A stretch of 48,080 nt of DNA from Treponema sp. (GTDB taxonomy: Bacteria > Spirochaetota > Spirochaetia > Treponematales > Breznakiellaceae): assembly GCA_031260245.1 (NCBI GenBank), contig JAIRKH010000032.1, positions 1 through 48,080 on the forward strand. The letters are read 5' to 3'. A program made the translations under genes and the position numbers. Below, one piece after another: positions 12,401 through 19,900 of this stretch. Numbering within the stretch: the first letter of the stretch is position 1; every line of letters begins with the position of its first letter. Below the pieces are notes generated by a model. The model saw only the letters and a program-made list of their open reading frames with translations, made no database searches and was not told the origin of the DNA.

Positions 12401-15400
12401 GATAGGCGACGGCAGGATAACCATACATTACATAGCCGAGGACCAGGCGGGCAACAGAACCTACGCGGAACAGGAAGTCTACTTCCAGAACCACGCGCCG
12501 TCAATCACGTCCCTCACCCTTGGAACCCCGTTGATTGGCTCAACAATCGTTACAGAGGGAAAGAAGACCGTGAGCGATAGGTATCTTGACGCGCAATTCA
12601 CGGTACGAAACAAAGTGTTCCAAATAGGACTCGCCGTGAGCGGGGGCAACGGCGCGAAGTATTACCGCGTGGGCTATATCACGCGCTCCGATAACGCGGC
12701 GGCGTCCATTACGAAGGGCGGAATATACACAGTCGCCAAGACTAACGCGGGCTTTGACTTCAAGACCGTCGGCGCGCAAGACAACGCGGTCGGCGCGGCG
12801 TTTGTAGCGACCAGAGACGAAAACTCCCTTAACGGCGCGTTAGTGTTTGAGTATACGTCAACTACAATCATCAAGAACGGCGAAGACTCCGGCAACGCGG
12901 AGGTGGTTTTTAGCGATACGGATTTTGACGTGATAACGGACTCCGACGAGTACGCGGTCGTGAGAAACGGCGGGAGCCTCATAAAGGGACGTAAATACCG
13001 CATAGAGGAATTGGGGAATACGAACTGGGCGAACCTTGTCGGGCTTGCCAACGCGGAGAAAGGCTCTACTTTCATCCCATTGGATAACGACGTTACGATG
13101 AGCGGCACGGGCGTAGCGGTTACGAGTAACGACCGGTACTTCTCTGTTAAGGTGTGGGACACTACGCTGGCAGACCCCAGCGCGACAGAAGCCGATCAAC
13201 TCAGCGACTTCGAGATACTCGCCGTGCGCGTCGGGAACAAGGATAGCCGCCCGCCGATAACGCAACTCTACGACCTGAACCCCAAGGCGGAGAACACCCT
13301 CGCCGCAAGCGTCAACCCGGTAGTAATCGCAGGAACGACGACCTCGGTGCAGAACAACACCAAAGGCTCGCTCTACATAAGAGACAAGAAGATTTCCGGA
13401 CACATCGAGCCGCGGGACGGCGTTGGCAACGGGACAAACATAGACGCAACGAAGGCGAGCGTCTGGTTGGAACACGTTCTCGACGTGGACGGGAACGATA
13501 CGGGCGATATTAAGCCCACTGGTTTTATGGCGGACACGGTCTCCGGCGTCGTAACGTTGAGAGGGAGCGCGGAGGACGACCAGCGCGTCGCCGCGATTTA
13601 CCTTGACTTCGGCGGAACCAACAGGCTCAAAATACTTGAAGCGGATACCAACACAGGCCAGCTTCAGCGACCGACCGGGTTGACGGCTGACGACGTGGGG
13701 CTATATCAAGAACTGAGCGTCGACGGGCACGTCGTCGAATGGACGTATCGGTGGGATACCGGGACGCTCATAGACAACGTAACGACCGCGACCTTGGGCG
13801 ATATTACGGTTACGGTACGAGCTGAGGACGCTTCCGCGCCGCAGGGCAACGCGGGCGCGGCGGGCGCGACGGGAATCAGCGAGGCAAAGCTCAACGCGGC
13901 GGACAACGCGGACTACAACAGCATAGGTCTGACCCTTGCGCCCTATGTTACGACTCTGACGCGGTTCAAGAACAGCGCCGGAACGACGACCGCGGACGAG
14001 GCGCCTGTCTTGCGCTCCAAGAACGGCTGGTTCAGCTTCAGGCGGAGCGTCGGAGACGCTGAAAGACTACAGATAGAAGGGTTCAACCTTGGGGACGCTA
14101 ATCAAAGCGTGAGCATAGACGGCGCGGCCGCCGTGACCACCGTTACGCAGAACGGAACTTCGTACTACATCGATGTCCCTGCGACCGCGACCAGCGGATT
14201 CGTTACCTACACTGCGGGCGGCGTCGCGGCGGTGAACAACCGCAACAACAACGCTAACAGTTGGAACACGAGCCAAGAAGCCCTTGCGGGCAACGATTCT
14301 TCAACCCTGTGGAACGACGACCGAGCGGCGCACCTGTTCGACAGCCACAACATAGAGACGGGCGCCAACCAAGGACACTTCAGGAACCCGACCGTCGTCG
14401 GCTCCATAGTCAAGCCGGCCATGACGATTGACCCGGGCACAGGCAGGCTGTGGGCTTCCTGGAGCAGTTACATGATAAACGCTAACACCATCAGCAATAA
14501 TAGCGGCGGCGGGACAGGCGGCACCTTTATGCCGATGTATTACAGCCACAACAGCGACGGCGCCGGTACGACGGCTCTTCCCAATAACGCGCGTCCGGTG
14601 TCGTGGGCTATGGACCCGTCTGAAGACACGGATATTGCATGGAACGACACAAATAGCAAGAGGAGCATCGTCTACCTAGCGAACTATATGACGAGCGGCT
14701 ACGACGACGGCGCCCTGTCGTTCTGGGACGAGGAAACAGCGCCTAGCGATACTGCTAGTCTACGCGATCTACAGGGGAAACCAGTGGAACGCTTTAACAG
14801 TATAGGCAATTTCCAACTACTACAATTCATCAATCCCCGCATCGCGTATGGCGGCAACGTCGCGCATATAGCGTATTACGACGCTAAATACCGTCTGTTA
14901 CGGTATTGGAATTCTAATAAGTCTATGGCGATAGGCCGCCAAGACGCGCCGGGGGTTGTCGTTGAGGGCGACCGGCCTTCCGCTACAATCCTTACTTTCG
15001 TCCCAAACGCAATTTGGGATGTTTCACAGGCGGGGTATCTCGCTAGACAAGGGAGAGAAGGCGAGGTGAAGGCGGGGACTCTGATTGGTAGGTTGCGTGC
15101 AAACTCGGATTTGACGGGGACTGTAAACGCTAGGTTGTATGCGCCTTCCGACGGGACGGTAACATTTCTGCTTGCCTCCGCCGCCCTAGTTCAGACTGGC
15201 AGTACCGAGCCCGCGTTTGCTATGACGCCTTCGCCAGTAGGCACGCCTGACGTGGGCAACTACAACGCGATAGACGTGAACAGCGCGGGCATACCAGTCG
15301 TCGTTTATCTACAACAAGACGAAACGAGCGGCGCGGAAAGCCTGAAATATGCGTACGGCAACGCGGCTGACGCGACGGCGTTTTCCGCCGCGGACGTCGC

Positions 15401-15878
15401 AACCGCGGGAATATCTACCGCGGGACGTTACGTTTCCATGCGTATTGACAAGGATACCGCGACAGATAGGCTAAACGTCATGCACATCGTATTCATGGAC
15501 AGCGACAACGGGGACTTGGTTTACGTCAAGGGGACGCCGCAGGGCGCGACTGGCGCGTATACCTTCGCCGCCCCTGTGGTCATTGACAGCGTGGGCAACG
15601 TGGGCAAGTGGGCTGATATAGCGATTGACGCGGACGGAAACCCAATCGTCTCCTACCTTGACCAGGGCGGCATAGACTCCCGCACCGGCTTGAAGACCGC
15701 GTTCTACGACCCCGCGCTCGGCGGCTGGGAATACGTTACCCTGCCGGGCCGCTACGCGGTCAACGACGTGCGGACGCAGGTTGAATGCGACTCCAGAGCC
15801 GCCGGCGTGCGGAACTGGGACGCGGCCTTTGCCTACGTGTCGGGGGACTACTACCGCATCTCGTACTATGTGAAGTAG
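435..15878 (+). CDS. Giant Ig-repeat surface lipoprotein with C-terminal IPT/propeller-like region
   Basis: Predicted 5147-residue exported lipoprotein. Residues 1-23 form a signal peptide with a relaxed spirochaetal lipobox, LLTC, with Cys23 as the lipidated residue. The start is supported by AGGAG 6 nt upstream. The body holds about 25 Ig-like modules of roughly 100-200 residues, marked by recurring junctions such as VDITPPEIEV, VDKSGPVVTV and LDTTPPTDVV followed by SP or NG turns and D-AGN loops. Larger blocks recur too: the module with a YVNG...LYI...DKAGN signature appears near 1690, 3640, 6420 and 7505. Four short modules of a different type lie between 10356 and 13124. Around 14065-14225 an IPT/TIG-like domain (LQIEGFNLG) appears, then propeller-like strands with ID..G.P.V.Y motifs to the end. 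A G12 tract encodes glycines at residues 383-386. Likely role: adhesin or sheath component at the cell surface (inference). Downstream lie a small lipoprotein and an Ig-barrel protein on the same strand. Confidence 0.85.
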   Translation: MRSNFFRAATVGIAILIFSLLTCENAGLGNVGLGKVVDTKAPTASIIDPLPSSFIKGEQQLFKISAEDDVGLAKDNPVSIAFVNDDFNAYKNGDRTVDDPWIPAFYNAADKLYYVYIDTQTLTNSIDGQYSFRIRARDESGRPPFESDDLVYTVKNGLPTIELLIPKVDWNNLETDPEKAPEVLNSGFLSGVASDLQGVEAGYPWIQLWKDGEAEPAVDDWTILPNPGEGGKSFAFRYYTTGDGEETLDAKEYLESGVYHVKFKVKDINGLEAVYPETGFALINVTGAAEAPKITIEKLSNQQQKEAFVIRAEATHSVGIESGSVNVFNEYSTNLTFTKDGVKYGIPWASIVLDAEEDDRKVVFESPPIRPGQALDNLVVIGGGGGNFIFPDDTYDFDVEAISIRADRAAASYANITIDTIAPSVEITNVAPTSTRDDEPNGEYVNGKITVDFAATDDNGLGLETDGKRRLKYYVSQTRQTSSPEELYEKGEWFDSYPSNGPVTIGSAKRMTVNTAYIRPDNEQALYEDNNPLYIYLAAKDKAGNTAFVERVVNIDQSTDYPVFRFTNEQVSSFAELGETPYQTPSVLGSANARLGGTVEDDDALHVDVDTGGGLRFSIWKEEKGKNPASTNKYTYTIGLTGNKSAKFDISLEQMGAAKNAAAAEIGGGTVDERLPLPEGGYYYTMEIGDLASAKNGLGAAVKKTDVYYIAVDLKDPEINITSPQDNAFVDPNLPLLIEGNFVETNLAANVGANDFILRISNPHRVGAAPGNEDYTKVTPGENGGWSFTFGEGVVIDETNRQITLEGKDRFGRTTEKVLTVRIDREAPVVNLIKFPVENTNSAVSSVMTADMSINGTAVDGPTGSASGVEQVFYQITNSADSPSLPTDYNEPGGWKLANGGAQWSAVETLSSTQQGSQYLHVFVRDAVHNVGAVKSTRFEVDTENPEIGDVYRQGTVPVGTTYYAKGDFSLKFTAFDSNALGSVLITRKKSGATGEDVTPTIEKDGVYKGDFADARYGGYTEYNEKNLWGVTLAQEVGEGKLDSGGYEYTLLTRDAANKTVTQTYTVVVDITPPEIEVTGVSPTVAEAGGVYTVNGIARATFNASDNEGIGEYGANRQIKYLVSYTEIDAGDAVYEDMMFVDALANDPGLNYNDGKTGSVMVKFSESKALYIDTRKLTDKTTAYLYIAAQDRAGNTSFSKTAFYVDQDVDTPTIAFTDIDTTIATVSDLLTKTPTNLFGTDVKIRGTFADDDAIDPNSAKLTIWKEADDNKGAPSAANKKIVQLSGLSVSGTAAFNANSQTLGGAFNETALPEGVYFFTLEVSDFTSGDFMVTPAKKTTVGPFCFAVDTDDPKITVSSPASGSYQSNTFTLTGIVSDHSNKDASLPPRLLIKDPAHTAAEEITLTAYDAIEGEWAWTYTVTGIDANNTTVNIVAYDRFGKERTSDFKVAFDDAAPVVTINQPVINRWFEGVTTSFSGSLSDNSQKDLQKVYYYIMKPGVAAVPTVPTSPLDATKDAAAHADGWREAVISGGAWSVTVDLNDDATVEEGTSVLYVIGYDAAGNGPDRDEPNWSNGAPVWSGSWAGGTPLYNTAASTLVFGVDRSAPDASLLKFYKTSNTSRDEALADKAFVKETFALYGVATDSNELASLVVKQNGVVITPIDGELVKTNGKSWTVDLKNLPRDPTSEGLTLANPEGVYVYTVEVADRSVGLNHTVTLTQTITVDKSGPVVTVTSPGEGEPFNSASITVTGTADDGTNGAGVSKVYFRTGAIGYDVPVGEISGADWMQANGTSQWSRTGVQIGSIEGELKFSAFAEDVLGNRGAAVVHDFYVDASNPEILDESYTDITMEKYTNGAFTLKFSAFDSNILNAADTEVKGKLAGVVVTRTSGGVATEIFNSYTAHGGFAVDPVDNIYTDASGNTLRVAGEYKGVLNSRNPSINDYSKEKLWGVTLSQNDSKKNGDTIGGTLADGIYDYAITVTDAGGRSASKTVTITVDALAPSIDVTKFTALVSRDLGAGALDYVNGVIQFAISASDENGLAATNPLQYWVLPKGAAPTVTAWSAAGGTFFNRSEQPLIDTAEGLDNQSSPQAFDQAGTEAASAYTLYIGAMDKAGNIGVTAYNTEAHSDYSFIVNQDTDKPIIAITSPDNNAYVGKSHLVQGVLTDDDGFKTDANNSERIEIEYSFNGEEGDWTPVTGAITTKKVSDYEYNFTYSVADVGDEHVWIRITAKDDETKKLAIEGSSAASASAVGTINFTIDSILPVITVTTTEDTFNKNFTLAGSFVEKNYKAGSLMVGINGGTKTPVTPSQDDGFDTNNKWNWTYAVDLASLQDGMNTIELEVYDQRDQVHRTSVVATKDVTYPTVAISEFKNFVTVTTNGESVHYVNGVVKWTVVASDDIGVKETRYWLLPSTVAAPTADAMSVAVDSAGAGTAFTNREVLIDTAADSDNQATPAVIADETEYTLYVGVSDKAGNAVIYTYLPNEDADYSFKVDQSTDEPTWTFDNLSVTDLSENFIAGGILNGTVVDDDGFADVNSLVIQFAGDDNGAPGAWNELTGFNLERTRIGAREIKWSTSLPSGISDGVYYLRLTATDHGEKKVGTEGDKNFYSLPVQFTLDKTPPVPAITTVGSADGALAATVSTAPSIKGTLTETNPLSLTLTVKNGAGVTVASGTFDEEALKAAFNSWEWTWTGDAFSDLPDGPYTAVVETLDKVGTQEHSGTVQTVFNKDVEGPAVTFSNLSKEMVLTRELMLEVADASTGSSDYTGWTAHGLADNATLEEIHTKALEVYNGIKADITDIIRNTDANLRGTFTDEYSSVARFEYRFDTDPYDETAVDDSTKTLWRSGNGKLGNPNAKNTSWVIPIPAKNETDSGAPYNANSTYPTLDGVRRVTIRVYDALGNASEKMDVAFYLDREAPVFNLNSFNGEAIGNDAAGTVYSLVDIAEDTATVFTLKGNVTDANISTLTLAGGAGIILAPSNETEGGKDFTVTVTKAQFAALADGVHTLTFTATDVALNNAQTAWNFVKDTTPPENTFLNMGDQLGDNMADAPFIFGDASARIMGSTTDVTSGLASLTYTLQAKNGNDWNSPEVKADEQALTATPTWNIVLGSGTGGLNLSDGNYRIHVVAKDKAKKTAAELGDAPNVTVNGAGLSEWIYFVLDTVNPDLTVEPIKPYYNGDVPLKGTATDTNGVDKIEVWFSATPTNRTTLSPDVDDAWSTTMLVTGLAQGQQVVNVMAYDKAGHTTTQQFNFVLDTTPPTDVVVIQPNKSGERVIGPLSVRGTTSDENAVAKIFYQIGKPDVTPTETITAGQAYTISTLGDYTWTDVGAPPNAAIGTSFIATADGTATGTSRATAWKDTNLDSGTATGETEPTTITWSGGVWAWNVAFGELKYFVSRSGAAAYDGIDGNGEKYGAKRYRYTSSDDDTLVEYVGGNANDTGLTTAAPENNVWDVPVNVLVFDMAGNAKALDFYITVDPHMDKATTTILTPDGSQTVGGTVRLTGISSDNNAVNSVWVRVSGAHTAAEVWVDGDKNKGYQDWNFYEWTETGADSVTDKWYDWTDGTGSPAANTTYSRESSPENVTSSDSLYYNMGVGWHKANIQSGNGSGLVNWFINLNANGKLNPPDEVAERIVCIEVFARDTKADSNYQTELNSVNGYIARHVLSFSSNVPIIENVKVKPQGGGVGEDYTYQMQISKTITIEADVKDSDGLSALTVQRTGGTWSAISVMNETDKLIDNVATATARISDGKIKQNGDNLVQGMKYYVVNAEGQDKTFTAGENATASGTLYEADDEGYFTYRVTITIPSDSLFADSTGTYGLTLAAMDDSMQGLSTSFAMSFQIDNYFPRVAYTAALTAVGDYTLRGTTNDAPPSGSIQGLKSVVVYFSRTVSGTTTYYMPKATTSAGVITHEVSSDAASWTTVSARKWDGTTLAAPGNVLYPVYSLYSGYGIVIDNDETATGEKDGDNFVEYWYDNAGSEKVWGATFDSTKIGDGRITIHYIAEDQAGNRTYAEQEVYFQNHAPSITSLTLGTPLIGSTIVTEGKKTVSDRYLDAQFTVRNKVFQIGLAVSGGNGAKYYRVGYITRSDNAAASITKGGIYTVAKTNAGFDFKTVGAQDNAVGAAFVATRDENSLNGALVFEYTSTTIIKNGEDSGNAEVVFSDTDFDVITDSDEYAVVRNGGSLIKGRKYRIEELGNTNWANLVGLANAEKGSTFIPLDNDVTMSGTGVAVTSNDRYFSVKVWDTTLADPSATEADQLSDFEILAVRVGNKDSRPPITQLYDLNPKAENTLAASVNPVVIAGTTTSVQNNTKGSLYIRDKKISGHIEPRDGVGNGTNIDATKASVWLEHVLDVDGNDTGDIKPTGFMADTVSGVVTLRGSAEDDQRVAAIYLDFGGTNRLKILEADTNTGQLQRPTGLTADDVGLYQELSVDGHVVEWTYRWDTGTLIDNVTTATLGDITVTVRAEDASAPQGNAGAAGATGISEAKLNAADNADYNSIGLTLAPYVTTLTRFKNSAGTTTADEAPVLRSKNGWFSFRRSVGDAERLQIEGFNLGDANQSVSIDGAAAVTTVTQNGTSYYIDVPATATSGFVTYTAGGVAAVNNRNNNANSWNTSQEALAGNDSSTLWNDDRAAHLFDSHNIETGANQGHFRNPTVVGSIVKPAMTIDPGTGRLWASWSSYMINANTISNNSGGGTGGTFMPMYYSHNSDGAGTTALPNNARPVSWAMDPSEDTDIAWNDTNSKRSIVYLANYMTSGYDDGALSFWDEETAPSDTASLRDLQGKPVERFNSIGNFQLLQFINPRIAYGGNVAHIAYYDAKYRLLRYWNSNKSMAIGRQDAPGVVVEGDRPSATILTFVPNAIWDVSQAGYLARQGREGEVKAGTLIGRLRANSDLTGTVNARLYAPSDGTVTFLLASAALVQTGSTEPAFAMTPSPVGTPDVGNYNAIDVNSAGIPVVVYLQQDETSGAESLKYAYGNAADATAFSAADVATAGISTAGRYVSMRIDKDTATDRLNVMHIVFMDSDNGDLVYVKGTPQGATGAYTFAAPVVIDSVGNVGKWADIAIDADGNPIVSYLDQGGIDSRTGLKTAFYDPALGGWEYVTLPGRYAVNDVRTQVECDSRAAGVRNWDAAFAYVSGDYYRISYYVK
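1581..1592 (+). repeat. In-frame G12 tract in the giant lipoprotein gene
   Basis: Twelve G residues follow GGC and encode part of a Gly5 run about 386 codons into a 5147-codon gene. Gain or loss of one G would shift the frame and truncate almost the whole protein, so the tract is a candidate ON/OFF slippage switch. The present length keeps the gene in frame. Confidence 0.85.
10356..13124 (+). repeat. Four dispersed ~45-residue modules inside the giant lipoprotein
   Basis: Four segments, at about 10356-10490, 11703-11815, 12715-12855 and 12978-13124, share a pattern of G-x-x-Y-x-I, an aromatic/Thr stretch, a GA..N or GLAN turn, G(T/S/A).F.A(T) and a closing small-residue GTG-like run. Examples are GQAYTISTLG, GIYTVAKTNAG and GRKYRIEELG. 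The second copy is the most divergent. They interrupt or join Ig-like modules. From memory the pattern resembles small beta modules seen in phage tail or fibre proteins; this was not searched. Confidence 0.55.
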
Positions 15879-16025
15879 GGGGACAGGGAGCAGACCAACG
15901 AAACCTATTACTTGCCGCTTGTTACTGTTGGCGAGTTGAATAAAGTAGAACGCAAGCGGTTGTTAGAGTTTAACAAGACTGGCAATAGCGGCGCCTTGCT
16001 GAAGTCGCTACAAAATGGCGGTTGA
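15879..16025 (+). other. Open 48-codon extension in frame after the giant gene's TAG stop
   Basis: The giant gene stops at TAG (15876-15878), but the same frame stays open for 48 codons to TGA at 16023-16025. The extension begins GDREQTNETYYLPL and ends LLKSLQNGG, with a plausible mix of polar and hydrophobic residues. No start codon with a ribosome binding site is visible inside it, so it is unlikely to be a separate gene. It could be a tail lost by a nonsense mutation, a readthrough extension, or chance. Confidence 0.4.
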
Positions 16026-16045
16026 TAATCGTTGAGGAGAGTATT

Positions 16046-16942
16046 TTGAAAATGTTGGTAGTCGTCCTGACCTTGGTTTCCTGTTCTAAACCGCTGTGGC
16101 TGGCTGACCAAGGGTTGGACGAGAAATGGGCGTCTATAGCGCGGACGGGCGGCGCGCCGTTTACCGAAACCGCGCTGTTTGAAGGGACGCCGCCGAAGAA
16201 CCGCTACGGGTTTATCGTCACAGAGACGCGCCCGGACTCCGCGAGAGAGGCGGATGATCCGACCTTTGTGTACCCCGCGTTGTACCAGACTGGACAATAC
16301 GAGGACAGCATCGTTCTTGCCCTTGACCCGTGGGTCGTGTTTCACGAATTCACGGATTCTTCCTTGACCCGCGCCCGCGCGGAAAACCCCGGACAAGGAT
16401 TCTTGATTCTGCCCGGCGCGGAAGAGGACGCCCGCCTGTCGTGGACCGCCCAATTCGCGCAACCAAGGCCGGGCGCTTTCTCCGCGGAGGAGTGGGCGCG
16501 CGCGTCCGAGACCCTGTTTACGAGAGGACAGTTTCAGGACGGCGCGCGTACTTACAACTGGATAAACGCTTGGGAGGTCTTTTTCGAACGGTCCCCGTCA
16601 TGGATTTACGCGCCTTATAGCGCGGTCCGCGCCATGCCGCCGGTCAGAACCGCGGGCTTCGAAGCGCGCCGTTTCCCAATCCCCGCGGACTGGGAGTCTT
16701 ACGGAGTCCAAGCCGAGGTTCTCTGGGCGATTCCTTTCTTCAAAAACGCAAAAGAAGAAGTCAAACTGGAAACGGCCAAGGCGTGGCTGGTCGACGCGGA
16801 TACCCAAAAACGCATAGCGGACGCGCTTAATCGGCTACCCGCAAGTTCAGGCGTTCCGCCGACTAACGCTCTAGCACGCGCCGTCCAAACGGTGTGCGCT
16901 AGAGCCGAATTCGTGTGGACCATGAGGGCGTTCGAGAAATGA
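16046..16942 (+). CDS. Small predicted lipoprotein of unknown function
   Basis: Predicted 298-residue lipoprotein. I place the start at TTG 16046 because GAGGAG (16034-16039) lies 6 nt upstream; ATG 16052 is two codons further in, and an upstream TTG at 16022 has no ribosome binding site. The N-terminus MKMLVVVLTLVSC is a short signal with lipobox LVSC and the lipidated Cys at residue 13. The mature protein is rich in Trp and aromatics. Its C-terminal part, with WLVDADTQKRIADAL and a P...N motif, faintly recalls the end of extracellular solute-binding proteins, but I do not recognise the family. It sits between two Ig-repeat surface genes, separated from the next by only 49 bp, so it is probably co-expressed with them and may be an accessory or chaperone of that surface system (inference). 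Confidence 0.75.
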   Translation: MKMLVVVLTLVSCSKPLWLADQGLDEKWASIARTGGAPFTETALFEGTPPKNRYGFIVTETRPDSAREADDPTFVYPALYQTGQYEDSIVLALDPWVVFHEFTDSSLTRARAENPGQGFLILPGAEEDARLSWTAQFAQPRPGAFSAEEWARASETLFTRGQFQDGARTYNWINAWEVFFERSPSWIYAPYSAVRAMPPVRTAGFEARRFPIPADWESYGVQAEVLWAIPFFKNAKEEVKLETAKAWLVDADTQKRIADALNRLPASSGVPPTNALARAVQTVCARAEFVWTMRAFEK

Positions 16943-16991
16943 GCCTTGGGGCAGATTAGAAAACAAAACTACAAAACGTTTAGGAGATAGT

Positions 16992-19900
16992 ATGATTTAT
17001 GGAAAAGTAACGCGACTGTCGGCTTTATTGCTTGCCGTTTCTTCCCTCAACCTGTGGGGCGGAGGTAAAAAAGACGTGGAAATTCATGAGTCCGCCGCGC
17101 CGAAAGGGTTCTCGGAAAAAATAGACATTGAAAACAAAAAGCCGGGTAAGTACAACTTCTTCATTGAAGCCCGCGATAAGGGCGGCAATACAACCATAGC
17201 AGGTCCTGAAAATATATTCCTTGACCCGGAATCCGACCTTCCTGTGGCGCAGATAACAAACCCGCGGCAAGATATGCGTATTCCTAGTAATCTCAATATC
17301 GTGGGAACGTGCTACGACGACGACGCGGTGGACCATGTGGAACTCGTCTTTAGCCACGACTTGGAACATCCTGTCGTCGCCCAAGGTAAGGAGTTATGGT
17401 CCTATTATCTGGATACGTCCGAACTCAAGGACGGCTGGTACTCGATAAGCGCCTATGGCGTCGACGTGAACGGCTTGCGAGGTAAGCCGTTCAGCGTTAC
17501 GTGGAGCCTCGACCGCAAGAAGCCTCTCATTGAGGTGCAAAGCCACGCGCTCGGCGCTCTGGTAAACGGTAAAATCGAGATAAAAGGCGCTATATACGAC
17601 GGTAACGGCGTCGTAGAATTGTCTTATTCAATGAACGCAGGCGCGTCGTACGCCAATATCCCCTTTAAAGCGAAGAAAGACGCGGTAACGGTCAACTTCA
17701 GTTTCTCGTTGGACACCAAAAAATTCAAAGACGGACCAGAGATTATTTGGTTCAAAGCCGTCGACAAACAGAAAACGGAAGGTTCTTATATGTTCCTTGT
17801 GTTCGTCGACAACACCGTGCCTGAAGTCAAAATAACCTATCCGGAAAATCCCGCGGAACCGGTAAACGGCTTGTTTTCAGTCGCGGGATTCGTCAAGGAC
17901 ACGGTGGGCCTGGAGAAAGTCTCGTGGAAGCTCGGCGACCAAACAGGAGACTTTGACCTGGTTGTGGGTAATCCGTGGTGGGTCAAGGCGTTTGATCTTC
18001 GCGATGAGAAATACCAGAAACTCAAGAACATAGACTTAGAAATCCGCGCTGTGGACGTGTCCGGCAACGTGAGCGCGGCAAAGCGTCGTTTGATTATTGA
18101 CAGAGACGCGGATATGCCGCGGGTTACGTTGGCGGAGCCCGCTCTGGTAACGCCGCCTTCCGGCAAGCCGATTCCAGCCGACGTCCTGGGCGAGGATTTG
18201 ACGAAACTACGCGTGAGCGGGCTTGCTAAAGACGACGACGGGGTCGCCGCGGTCTATTACTCCGTAGACAACGGCGCGCCGACCGAACTCTCTACGACAG
18301 GCTGGTTCCAAACCCTTCTCGACGACTTGCCCGTCGGCGTCCACTCCTTATCGGTGTGGGCCAAGGATATTTGCGGCGTAGAAGGTCCCAAAACTGAAGT
18401 CAAAAACCTAATTTCTGGCGGCAAAAAGCCGTCCGCGGTCATAAGCCAAGTCATTCGAGGAACCGGTAAGTCAGCGGAAAGCGCCGAATTTTATTCGGGT
18501 ATGGAAATTAACAGCGAGGGAAATCCGTCGTTCACGCTCAAGACGGTTTCGGACGCGCCCCTAACGACCGTCTCCTACCGATTCGGCGACCGCGCGCCGA
18601 CGACTGTCCCGGTAAAGGCGAAAACGAGCGGCGAATTCATCCAGAGCATACCGCTCCCGGCTGACGCGGACTACGGGCAGATTGCCCTCTATGTTGAAGC
18701 GACGGATGTTTACGGTAGAAAAGCGGTCGTCGAGGAAGTCGTCAGGATCGAGGATTTGAGTAAGCCCCGCGTCCGCGCAACCGAGTCGCCCGAAATCCGC
18801 TTCTTCGACGAAAGGACCAAGGCGGACTATGTTCCTCTGAACCAGCCCCTCTGGGGTTACTTGCCGGGTATAAAAGCGAAATCCGTGAAGTTTGAGCCTG
18901 AAACAGACGCGGTCCGCCGCGCTTATAGCGTGGAACTCATCGGAAGCGCGGTGAAAATATCCACCGCGCTTCCGATTACTACGGAACCGCCTCTCGCGGA
19001 CGCCGCGCCTGACGACGCGGAGCCGCCTATAGTAGAAGCCGCGTTCGACAGCGTCGTCATAGCGGTTGAGAGCGAAGAAGGGTTTATCTACAGGTCCAAA
19101 CCTTTTATCTTTACGACTGGGGCGGAGCCGCCGTTGAAGGTCGCGATAAATACGCTCGACGATAGGGAATGGATACCGGGTATGAGTCTCGCCATTCCCA
19201 GAGGCGGACGCAAAGCGCCCTATGTAATCACCGCTACTGTGGAAACCGCGTCTCAATCCGCGATACTCCAGTCCGCGGTCTTTGACTTCGGCGGCCGTAA
19301 GGTCAACGGCGTCGTAAAACAGGTACCGAAGACTACGGCGTGGAACATAAGCGCCAACGCGCCGCAGGACCTGCCTATCGGCTTTGTCCCAACCCGCCTC
19401 GACGTTTCTACGAAAACCTCTAAAACCGAGCCGTCTCTTTCCGCGAGTCTGGATGGCGGGTTCTTCGTCTTGCGTCCCGCCGACAGATCCGTTCACGACG
19501 AACAGGGTTTCCGCTGGCTTAACGCGAGAACTAACGAGAAGGGCGTGATCCTCATGGACAGGGATTCGGTTCTTACCGGCGTTTATAACGGTAGACCTTT
19601 AAAAGAAGCCGCTTCGACGCGGGAAAATCCAGCGATTTCCATAGAAACGATTCGATTTGACGAAACCGACGACTATAAGCGGGTCAACGTCAGGTTCGCT
19701 GAAGACGGGCAGTATGTCTTCGCTCTTATGGCGACCGACGTCGACGGTAGGTTTTTCACGACAGAAAACTATATCGCGCTTGTGGACTCGGAGAATCCGT
19801 CTCTCGAAATAACCACGCCCGAAGTTCACGGCTCATGGGTACAGGATAGGGTCGCGTTCGGGCTGAAGTTCGGAGACGCCAATCTTGGCGCTGTGGAATA

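Noticed and set aside
15876-15878. Pyrrolysine at the TAG
   Set aside because: No pyl genes in the window and no precedent for this protein type; nonsense or simple stop is more likely.
18561-19496. 311-codon antisense frame in the Ig-barrel gene
   Set aside because: Mirror of the real gene; no start signal and arginine-rich nonsense composition.
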